Positions 55,738 through 64,000 of a stretch of DNA of 64,000 nucleotides are shown piece after piece. A program made the translations under genes and the position numbers. The DNA is from Pochonia chlamydosporia 170. Lineage: Eukaryota; Ascomycota; Sordariomycetes; Hypocreales; Clavicipitaceae. Below the pieces are notes generated by a model. The model did not search any database. It was not told the DNA's origin and saw nothing but the letters and a program-made list of their open reading frames with translations. The stretch is taken from positions 2,480,001 through 2,544,000 of the forward strand of contig NC_035795.1 in NCBI RefSeq assembly GCF_001653235.2, in the 5' to 3' direction. The first letter of the stretch is position 1, and every line of letters begins with the position of its first letter.

Positions 55738-57231
55738 ATGACGGCACGACAGGACTCTGATGATCTTGCATGGGACCGAAGCGACGAGCTCTGGGAAGAA
55801 GCAATGAAGCAGGTCCGATCTGCCTCAGCCTGTCGCAAAGTCGTATCTTTTGCTGAGAAGATGTTCGCAAAACCCGCAACTTTGGTCACCCCGTTGATTA
55901 TTGGCGGCTTCAATGTGCTCTATCCCATACGCATCGAGGGTCTTCCCACCACTGTTCTCGTTCGTCTGCCTTGCCCCAACCAAGCCCTGTTTCCTGAAGA
56001 GAAAACGCTTGCGGAAGCCGCGACCGCTGCATGCATTAGCCAACGTACTCTTCTTCCGGTTCCAAAAACTTTTGGACATGGCATCGATCCCGATATTGGG
56101 CCGTTCATGATCATCGAAGACCTTGGATCTCGACGATGCATGAGCCAGGTCCTAGAAGCTCCCCGCGATGATCCTAATGACACGCCCGTCTTGCAATCCG
56201 ACATTTCCGAAGACAAGCTCAAGTGCCAGTATTTTAAAATGGCACGGTGCGTGCTGCAGCTTGCACAAGCTACTTTTCCATGTATCGGAAGCCTCGTCGA
56301 GGCGAGCAACAAGTCTTACCACGTAATGGGACGCCCTTTCACTCTCAACATGAGCAACATGGTTCAGCTTTCAAATGTTCCAACATCAATCTTTCCGCCC
56401 AAGGGCACCACATACCACAGCGCTGATGAATGGTATACGGTCTTGGCTGAAATGCAGATTGCAACCCTCCTCTTCCAACACAACGACATAATTTTGTCAG
56501 AGGACGATTGCAGGACCAAATATGTCGCTCGGCAACTGTTTCGCAGATTAGCCAAGCAAGGGCGACTATCAAATTTCGGATTCGCTGAGGATGACTGGTC
56601 GTCCTACTGCAAGTACGCTCCCGCAACATTGCCGGCGCCAGACGGCTCGAGCTCTTTTCGCCTGTGGTCCGATGATTTCAGACCTGCCAATGTTATCGTT
56701 GATGAGAATGACCATATTCTCGCGGCCATTGATTGGGAGTATGCATACGTCGGGCCAACGCAATTCATCCTTGACCCGCCTTGGTGGTTACTTCTTGACG
56801 TGCCAGAGATGTGGGATGATGGCATTGATGATTGGACTACCGTCTACGAAAGCCGGCTGCAGACCTGGCTTTCAGCCCTGGAACAGGCTGAGCAAGATGC
56901 ACAACCCAGTTCTTTACGGTTCAAGCTCTCAGCATACATGCGCGAGAGCTGGAGGACAGGCCGCTTCTGGCTCAATTATGCTGCTAGAAAGAGCTGGGCC
57001 TTTGATGCCATATACTGGAAGTACTTGGATGAGAGGTTTTTCGGTGATCGGGACAAAGACATTCCCACGGAGCAACTGTGGAAGACGAGAATACAGCTTC
57101 TGAATCAAGAGGAACAAGCGGGAATGGATGTGCTCGTACAAATGAAGATGGCGGAGTTGCAGGAACGAGTACTGGTCGAGTGGGATGCTGTGGAAGCGAG
57201 GAAGAGACTATCTTCCCTCCTCTTCGACTGA
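55738..57231 (+). CDS. APH-like phosphotransferase family protein (497 aa)
   Basis: This single-exon gene encodes a large kinase-fold protein of a fungal APH-like family. The N-lobe has GGFNVLYPIRI and the Lys-like position in TTVLVRLPCP; the hinge holds PFMIIEDLG. The catalytic loop reads LWSDDFRPANVIVD (309-322), so the usual HGD is SDD here, with Asp312/313 and Asn318; the metal-binding Asp332 is in AAIDWEYAYVGP. A 150-residue helical C-terminal extension follows. The substrate is unknown. A start at 55606 in the same frame would add 44 residues made of the duplicated leader; MTARQDS at 55738 is preferred. Confidence 0.82.
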   Translation: MTARQDSDDLAWDRSDELWEEAMKQVRSASACRKVVSFAEKMFAKPATLVTPLIIGGFNVLYPIRIEGLPTTVLVRLPCPNQALFPEEKTLAEAATAACISQRTLLPVPKTFGHGIDPDIGPFMIIEDLGSRRCMSQVLEAPRDDPNDTPVLQSDISEDKLKCQYFKMARCVLQLAQATFPCIGSLVEASNKSYHVMGRPFTLNMSNMVQLSNVPTSIFPPKGTTYHSADEWYTVLAEMQIATLLFQHNDIILSEDDCRTKYVARQLFRRLAKQGRLSNFGFAEDDWSSYCKYAPATLPAPDGSSSFRLWSDDFRPANVIVDENDHILAAIDWEYAYVGPTQFILDPPWWLLLDVPEMWDDGIDDWTTVYESRLQTWLSALEQAEQDAQPSSLRFKLSAYMRESWRTGRFWLNYAARKSWAFDAIYWKYLDERFFGDRDKDIPTEQLWKTRIQLLNQEEQAGMDVLVQMKMAELQERVLVEWDAVEARKRLSSLLFD

Positions 57232-57982
57232 TATCACAACCCCGGGCGCTTCCCTGATTCTGTTTTTATATCTGTATAGAAAAAATAAAGGTATTTAATT
57301 GGTGTTTGGACAAGGCAGCTTGACTTGTGGTTGCTTGGCTCAAAGCTACCTAGGTGGTTGAGGAACATCATCCATCCGACCGAGCATGGCCAGCAGTTGT
57401 CCAAGTTGTATATGGTTTGATTAGCATCCGCTTCTTGCTTACCACCCTCTCACTCCTACAATATCTGATACCCCCAACCGACTGACGGAAATGCGGCGCA
57501 CTTCCACACACCACCAATGTCCCTGCCAAGAGCTGGCGCGGCAAATTCCCGTCCACTCAACGGTATTCACATTCGTTAGATCTAGTGATGATGCAAAAAT
57601 AACGACCATACTCCACCTCATCCAATATAAAGGCTTCGGAGAGAATTCCCCGGCCAATTAATAACCGCCTCCCACCCAACGCACCAGATAAGCAACCCGT
57701 CCCCACGGTCATACAATCTCAGATCTAAGTGTCAATAGCCTTATTAACGCCTTTCCGACGACGGCTTGTGTCTCCATCCAAACTATAATAGTTCCCGTAT
57801 CCAAGTGCCGCCTACTTACGTACTCTAAACAGACTCCGCACCATTACTGGGACGGATGGCTCACACGCCCAACCATGACACCACCGATATCGGTCAATAA
57901 AGAGGATAAAAGAAATCATCGTGAATATGTTGTAAAAGTGAGCATAGATCAAGTTTCATCTGTTTTCGGGTGATTTATTAAA
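57232..57982. other. Intergenic region with poly(A)-signal-like AATAAA
   Basis: No gene seen. An AATAAA lies at 57284-57289, about 50 nt after the stop of the APH-like gene. The rest is the promoter of the MFS gene. Confidence 0.45.
57284..57289 (+). terminator. Polyadenylation signal candidate
   Basis: The canonical AATAAA sits about 50 nt downstream of the stop codon of the APH-like gene, at the right distance and strand for its 3' end. Fungal signals are loose, so confidence is limited. Confidence 0.4.
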
Positions 57983-59499
57983 ATGTCTTCTGTTGAGGGT
58001 GCATGTGTCGGCCGCGAAGAGACTCGCCCACCAGCTATAGCTCTGCATGAAATCGACACCGAAGGCCGAGCTGAAGCTCATAACGACTGGAACCATGGAT
58101 CCATGGCAAATGTTGCGACGGTAGAGCCTGTGCCGCCGAATGGGGGATATGCGTGGGTTTGCACGTTTGCTGTGTTTCTAATCAACGCTCATACTTGGGG
58201 CGTCAACGCTGTTAGTCGACATGTCTTCTCACCGCAATATCAAGAACATATGCTAATTTCAACAAGTCCTGGGCCGTCATCATGGCACATTACTCGGCAC
58301 ATCCGGAAATGGTCAAAGCCTCGCACCTGGAATTCGGTCTTGTGGGCGGTCTATCCATCTCTCAGGCGCTTCTCATCTCGCCAATTGTAACATTAGTCCG
58401 GAAGCACATTGGCGCTCGATGGACTCTTTTCATCGGCAGTATACTGATTTTCGTATCCCTTCTCACGTCTTCGTTTGCCACAAAGATCTGGCACTTGGTT
58501 CTCAGCCAGGGCTTCTGTTTTGGTTGGGGCATGGGATTCGCCTACGTCACGGCATCGGCTCTGTTACCGCCGTGGTTTTCTTCACGACGAAGTCTGGCAG
58601 TTGGTCTAGCTACAGCAGGCTCTGGTATCGGCGGTTTAGTTTACAGTATTGTGACGGATCGCATCATTAACACTTGGGATTTGGGCTGGGCGTACCGGGT
58701 CCTCGCTGTTGCTGCGCTCGCCGCGAACTTACTTGCCTCCTTCTTGCTGCGAGACTTTAACAGCAGGCCGAGGGATGTTGCTCCCGGAGAAATACGCTCC
58801 AGCACTTTCAGTCCACGCGATTTTGGACGAGTTGAAGTGCTCCTCATTGTTGTCTGGGGCTTCGCCACAGAACTAGGATACATTATCCTGCTCTACTCGT
58901 TGCCCATATACGCAGCATCCATCGGCCTCACACCCGCGCAAGGATCTGTGGCAAATGCCCTCCTCAATCTTGGCTTAGCCATCGGTCGACCACCCCTAGG
59001 CTACTTCAGCGACACGTTTGGCCGGATCAGCATGGCGGGCATCACAACATTGCTCTGCGCTGTCTTTTGCTTCGCCCTCTGGATCCCGGCGCAGTCGTAC
59101 GCGCCGCTCCTGGTGTTTGCCTTGATTTCCGGAATGCTCTGCGGCACATTTTGGTGCACAGTTACCCCGGTGCTTGCTGAGGTTGTTGGTATTGGAAAAC
59201 TAGCCAACACGTTTGGGGTCATCTGTATTGGTCTGGTTCTGCCGACGACTTTTGCTGAGCCGGTGGCGATGAGACTTGTTTCCGGGAATACCAGCAGCAG
59301 TAATGCGTTCATTCATGCTCAAGTATTTGCGGGGTTCATGTTTTTTATCGGATCAGTGTGTTTGTGGTTGCTGAGATGTTGGAAGATCTTTACGGATGTT
59401 GAGAGGCGAGAGGAGTCGAGGACTGCTTTTGAGAGACAGCATCGGTATTGGGTTTCTTGGATTACCCCTCAGATGTTGTTTAGCACTCAGAGGGTATAG
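57983..59499 (+). CDS. MFS monocarboxylate-type transporter (486 aa)
   Basis: This carrier belongs to the MCT-like branch of the MFS (yeast Mch relatives, including the riboflavin carrier Mch5). Two exons, 57983..58210 and 58267..59499, are joined in phase 0. Signs: a cytosolic N-terminus ending in PPNGGYAWVCTFAVFLINAHTWG, the Asp/Gly-rich start of helix 1 typical of the group, GARWTLFIGSIL, WFSSRRSLAVGLATAGSGIGG between helices 4 and 5, and GYFSDTFGRISMAGI in the second half. Twelve helices are expected. The substrate is unknown. Confidence 0.88.
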
Positions 59500-59792
59500 T
59501 CCGATGCTTAACAGACTGACACATAGCTGGTATACATGACGGATCAACGGTTACGAATTACAAAAAGGTGCTTTGTGGGAAAGGGCGTGTACTTGGATTT
59601 AAGCTTCTCGGCTTCAGTTTTGCACATGGAGAGTGTTTTATGAAGTATCTTGTTTTCAACGCTGATCGGGGTCGTGCGGAGGGTTAATACTTAATAACAT
59701 GCAGATTGAAATGTTCACGGGGACGGTGGTTAATCGACAGTGACTCCCAGATAGCAGCTCAATGCCAAGTCAATCCGTTCATTTATTTGTCA

Positions 59793-60236
59793 TCATTTAT
59801 TCTCTCCCTTCGGGTCCTCTTCGTCAACCTTGACATCCTGGTTCCAAATTCCGTTTGCCATCTCAATCGAAATCTCATGGAACTCATCAACAGTCAGTTT
59901 ATGACAGAGTATAATTCTAATTGCGTAGGTAGTCGCAATGAGCGAGTCCACCTCTAGCTTCCTATCATGTACAACTCGCATAATCTGCCATAGAAGTGCC
60001 TCGACGGGAAATGGTCGAGCGGCGCGGTAGGTGCACTGGCAGGTATCCTCATGTTGACTCTTGATGATGATGTCGACGGCAGGGGGGCCGGAATATTCTT
60101 CATGATCGGACGCAATGCGTAGTTCTCCCGTCTTTTTATCGTAATATTTGCCATCGACGACGGGCGTTCGAACGTCGCTATGCCAGCCTGGAGTGTATAT
60201 TTCTAGGGGATGCTGCGGTTCATACGGGCACGACAT
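59793..60236 (-). CDS. Unknown small protein (147 aa)
   Basis: I do not recognise this protein. It is a single open frame of 147 codons. It begins MSCPYEPQHPLEIYTPGW, has a basic turn KYYDKKTGELRIASDHEEY, a pair of cysteines in EDTCQCTYR, and a helical, hydrophobic LLWQIMRVVHDRKLEVDSL stretch, and ends in an acidic tail. No signal peptide or membrane segment. Composition and a sensible start make it probably real. Confidence 0.5.
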   Translation of the reverse strand: MSCPYEPQHPLEIYTPGWHSDVRTPVVDGKYYDKKTGELRIASDHEEYSGPPAVDIIIKSQHEDTCQCTYRAARPFPVEALLWQIMRVVHDRKLEVDSLIATTYAIRIILCHKLTVDEFHEISIEMANGIWNQDVKVDEEDPKGENK

Positions 60237-61142
60237 GTTGGAGATGAGAGCAGAGTGATTTGGGACAATGATTGAATCTTATAGATCCCTTGCGAGATGT
60301 TATATACGGTTTTGATCAAAGAATTGATGAATTATTGCTGTGTTGATGAAAAGTTGATGAATGTTGCAAGTTCAACGTGTAAGTGATTGCCCTATTTATA
60401 GCGGTTCCGAACAGCAGCTGATGCGCAGCAACGTGATCCTTTAACTACATGTGCTTGCATTACTTACAGGCAGCAGTTCCCAGGCTTCTATAAAAGACTT
60501 AGTATCGCCAATGATTCGACCAGAAACAAGCCAAGCGGCAGCTGTTGGTCGTTTACTGGGTGAAACAAGGTCCCAACACCAGATTGGACTTCGGACTTCT
60601 CCCGAGCTGCCAACTACAGCTGTACTGTTGGAACTGAACTTTTATTCTTTTTACCCATAATTAAACCCCTGTATACATTTTGCAACATTCTACGATTCTA
60701 GTATTGAATGCTTGGGTAAAAAAAAAAAAAAAGCCGTTGTTCAAAGCTACAGCTCAATCACTGACAGCCCGGTTCCTTGCCTCACTGGCGCCATGGAAGT
60801 GCAGTGTACGGAGATTAGAGTTGGTGTCTGCCAATAAGTACTATTATTGCCGATACACAATTTTTAGGTGTATTATCCAGGTAAGAATTAGATGCGATGT
60901 TGATGCGATGTTGATGCGATGCCAATGTAACAGTCGGAGATGTCATTCACGGCCACAGGATAACTCTCGTCCAAGCCAAATTCAGCCGTAATGCAACTTG
61001 ATCCTTGCCAGACTGTCCATGTCGTGGGAACCACCACAACTTCATCCAAACACCACACAAACCAGCACAGTAAACCTCACAAAAGACCAACTACTGCAAT
61101 CGCAGGATAACTACAGCAGTCAACACCACAATCAGAGCAACA
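60237..61142. other. Intergenic region with minisatellite and A-run
   Basis: No supported gene. Contains an A15 run (60718-60732) and the 11-bp repeat listed separately, plus the leader of the F-box gene. A frame at 60998 leads into the gene and could extend its N-terminus by 48 residues. Confidence 0.4.
60891..60923. repeat. 11-bp minisatellite, three copies
   Basis: Three copies of GATGCGATGTT (the last ending CC) lie head to tail in noncoding DNA upstream of the F-box gene. Confidence 0.9.
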
Positions 61143-62640
61143 TGGGCGAAGATTGGGACATCTACTGCGCAATATGCGGAGTGCTCACTCACGACGAAAT
61201 CTCTGATGACCACGTCGGCACCCGCAATCCCAGCATGCTAGCCTTCAGACGCGCCGAAGTGGCAGCAGAAAAGAAGAGAGCCAAGGAAGGTGACGGCCTC
61301 CCAAGAGGGTTTTTTGACGAAGAAAATTGGGATGGGCTGGACGAGTCAACCATAGACTGGGACTGGGATGACGAGGCAGCGTCGTACGACCCCGATCTCG
61401 TGGAAGACCTTGGCTGGTTGGGGGATGTTCAGTGCCTGGGATATGATCTTAAAACTTAAAGGTATTTGAAATAAAGCGATGCAAGACTGAAGATAGCTGA
61501 CATTTATATCGGCATGTGGTAGCGCATTCATAACCGGGGACGCTGCTACTCAAGAATACGTAGGTCTTACAAGACACGCAATTGAATGGACTGATTGACC
61601 TCGCTGGCTAATACACTTAAATTTGTAGGGAACCGTCGTCTTTGTTGATGGGCTACGTATGCGAAACACAGCTACAGCTTGAAAACTGACCTGCTAACCA
61701 TCGTAGATCCCGATCAAGACCTCGATGAGGAAGTAAGGCATTGGAACTGGCAAGAGCGCCAAAGGTACCACTGGTGCGATCTCATGCCTCCAACACTGAA
61801 CACATGAGCCAGAAATGTTGACAGTCAGGGCAGCTACTGGACCATGTTGGAAGGCAAATCCGTCTTTTTCCCAACACACGCCTGTTGTCGGCGCATCCTT
61901 GAAGCCGTTCTACATCCCCCAAGCCAAAACGCAGAAGCCGCACCTACATTGAATCTCAAGGCTCTCTATGAAGCAATGTGTCTCCTTTCAGAGATGTTCA
62001 CCGCCCAGCTCACGGTGAAATATGGTGAATTTGAAGGCAATGTTCATTTCTGGGAATGCCTTCCAGGTGAGGAGGCAAGTCCGGCTCCTTCGCTCCGTCC
62101 GAACTGCATGAGTATAAAGTACTAATAGTAACGCAGTATGTTGTTGCGCGGCCGGAGTTCTCAGATGCATCAAGCAAGTCTATTCACGATAAGATTATGA
62201 CAGGCGCATTTGAAGTTGGCAAGCCATTTACACTGCCGGACATGAACAACCGTCAGATGACCGATCGATTCGCAAGCCTATCCAACGAACTACTCGTCAA
62301 AATTGCAGAACATCTGCCGATCTCAGATGTTTTAGCTTGCTCCAAGGCATCCTGGGCCATGATGAATGCCTCTAGTGCCAATAGTTTCTGGAAAGATGCT
62401 CTCAACCGAGACATGTCATGGGCTAAATCTGCGCTGGAGCCAGTGTTGGCTACGGTGAAAGAGCAAGATTTAGACTACAAGCGCTTGCTGCTGTGGCTTG
62501 AGGAAGCTACGAGGCCGGAGTTTGCGATGGAATGGCCTTGGCTCCAGGCGGGAAATCGGAGGCGTATTTGGGGTGTTTGTGAGCAAATTGGCCAAGTGTA
62601 CTGGCGTAGACTGGGCCGCAAGTCGAAGGTGCCGTTGTAG
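61143..62640 (+). CDS. F-box-like protein, multi-exon, 5' junction unresolved
   Basis: Probable substrate adaptor of an SCF ubiquitin ligase. The N-terminal exon (from 61143) encodes MGEDWDIYCAICG, a CxxC pair as in many fungal F-box-like proteins, then a long acidic stretch ending GYDLKT and a stop at 61457-61459. Downstream exons splice cleanly with each other: 61707..61764, 61825..62066 and 62129..62640, with a possible 28-nt exon at 61629..61656. They give GKSVFFPTHACCRR, LNLKALYEAMCLL, and the F-box SLSNELLVKIAEHLPISDVLACSKASWAM followed by a Trp-rich end. I could not find a donor joining the first exon to the rest without reading through its stop. Either there are two genes, a missed splice site, or a decayed gene. 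Confidence 0.6.
61470..61475 (+). terminator. AATAAA after the first F-box-gene exon
   Basis: An AATAAA follows the stop at 61459 by about 10 nt. It would fit a short separate gene ending here, but it is also close enough to the stop to be chance. Confidence 0.25.
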
Positions 62641-64000
62641 GAGGCCTGTTGTTTGGTTAGAGAGGGTAAAAGCTGGTAGCAGGTGGTATCTTCTGGTGAA
62701 TGGATGCTTGCATTCCCTTAAGCTGACGGATTGTGGACGAAGTGAATGGGCATATTGAGAAACCATGGACAGAATCTACGGCACCTCTTCTAGTCGTTTG
62801 GAAATAATACATCTCTTAAGTCAGATTTGTGTATCAATGATGTATCTGCCTTCTTTGCAAGACTATAGTAGTCCTCTCCTGCTATGGTTCTCACTCCATA
62901 CCGTCAACCCTGCACTTTCCACAGGTTCTGTATCCAGTTGAACAAAGAATACTGCATCATGACATTATCCGTGGCACCGGCACACCTGATAATTGACCCA
63001 TTGATGCACCCACAGCCCAATTTGCCACAGTCCAAGCCCGATGTCTGGGTGGCCCTTCTGCGCTCGACACTACATCCGGTACATGCTTCCTGGAGGAACG
63101 CTGCTTTGAAAGACAATCAATTGCGGCAGCACCTAGCCTGGTGATTACGATGATTCACCTACGTCATGGTGCTGGCATTCGTCTTGTTGACAGAAGATCT
63201 GCGTCCAACATGGTGTATGTGCTCGGCAAAAGTGAAGTGGTAAATGCAACCGGCAGCGACTGGGGCGTGGTTTCAACGAGCGGTCTGTTTTCTTTGGAGC
63301 CGAGTCGACTGACGTAGCCAGTTCTGAACAGAGGTTATCATCGGATGACTTTCGGCAGAATCAGCACGGGAAACTGAAAATGAAGATCGGTGGCAAAACT
63401 TCGCAACTACTTGCCTTTCGTTACGTCTGAGGAATCGGCGAGCCCGGCTACGTGGCCTACGGTTTCTGCAATCGACTTCTTGTAACCAAACTCGGAAACA
63501 TGGGCCGCGCAGTCCTGTGAGAGTCTGAATGAGACTGTCAGGAGCTTTCTTTGGAAGCATCTAGAGTGTCCGGCCGATACCGAGACCGGATCTGACTATA
63601 GAAAATTCAGGGTTTGTGGCACTCTCTAATTGAAAACGCTGAAAAATGTGTCAATGTCCTGACCTAGGTAAGGCAAATCGGTCCCTGGGTGTGGTGTGCA
63701 ACGAGAGACCCTTTCAGTACCTAGGTAGTCAAGCACATGGCTGTGAAACATACCATCACAACAGTCATTGTGGATTTTCGCATGTCCAAGCGTCGACTTT
63801 TTTAGGGCGAACAAGGTAGTAGTTCTTGAAGCGGCTTTCGTAACAGGCTACATTTCTCGGCCTACTCCTTTGGGTTGAGTCGTTCGTCTAATCTTGCCTA
63901 TTGAACCACCTGACTTCCCTACCAATATTCCGAACTTAAAGCCTCTCTACTTCGGATTTCATTTCGTAATGTTACCACTTCCGATCCCGTTCTAGAACGA
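62641..64000. other. Gene-poor right end of the window
   Basis: No gene recognised in the last 1.36 kb. Frames at 62884 (plus) and 63273 (minus) have no family signature. A gene could begin beyond the window. Confidence 0.4.

Noticed and set aside
1..64000. Secondary-metabolite gene cluster
   Set aside because: Regulators, MFS carriers, an SDR and an amidase are present, but there is no PKS, NRPS, terpene cyclase or other backbone enzyme.

Overview
The window looks like nuclear DNA of a filamentous ascomycete. Many genes are broken by short introns of roughly 40-70 nt with GT...AG ends and CTAAC/CTGAC-like branch sites. The gene families also fit Pezizomycotina: Zn2Cys6 regulators, UNC93-like and ACS-type MFS carriers, an OPT transporter, a Pth11-like rhodopsin-domain protein, fungal APH-like kinases and an F-box protein. 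A hypocrealean such as a plant- or insect-associated species is my best guess, but that is inference. I see no rRNA, convincing tRNA, CRISPR array or intact transposon, and no PKS or NRPS backbone gene.

Layout. 0-7.2 kb: two unrelated Zn2Cys6 transcription factors, then a convergent five-exon UNC93-like membrane protein. 7.2-9.4 kb: no gene seen. 9.4-15.5 kb: a seven-exon amidase-signature enzyme, a kynureninase and a divergently transcribed indoleamine 2,3-dioxygenase, which together look like a tryptophan/kynurenine catabolic module. 16.5-18.6 kb: an APH-like kinase and a small DUF4267-like membrane protein. 20.0-20.5 kb: a small animal-type fatty-acid-binding protein, unexpected in a fungus. 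21.4-23.0 kb: an unknown ORF and a protein with an MGSCC acylation start and a nucleotidyltransferase-like GG...DxD signature.

24.1-39 kb is an accessory-looking stretch. It holds a metallophosphoesterase, an SNG1/DUF3533-type membrane protein, a secreted CAP-domain protein, an SDR homologue that has lost catalytic residues, two seven-helix membrane proteins of fungal receptor-like families, a 54-residue secreted eight-cysteine protein, a DJ-1/PfpI protein and a right-handed beta-helix protein without a signal peptide. 40.9-49.8 kb holds three transporters with no enzymes between them: an ACS-type MFS carrier, an OPT oligopeptide transporter and a second ACS-type MFS carrier. 51.5-62.6 kb holds an unknown protein, an EVE-domain (THYN1-like) protein with an 18-nt exon, a second APH-like kinase with a 48-bp duplication in its leader, a monocarboxylate-type MFS carrier, an unknown 147-residue protein and a multi-exon F-box gene whose 5' structure is uncertain.

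How the genes may work together. Dioxygenase and kynureninase catalyse steps 1 and 3 of tryptophan breakdown, and the neighbouring amidase is a candidate, unproven, for the deformylation between them. The transporter trio suggests uptake of peptides and small organic anions. The 27-39 kb block mixes secreted proteins with candidate surface sensors, as expected of a host- or substrate-interaction region. All splice models were built by hand from reading frame, donor, branch and acceptor signals.
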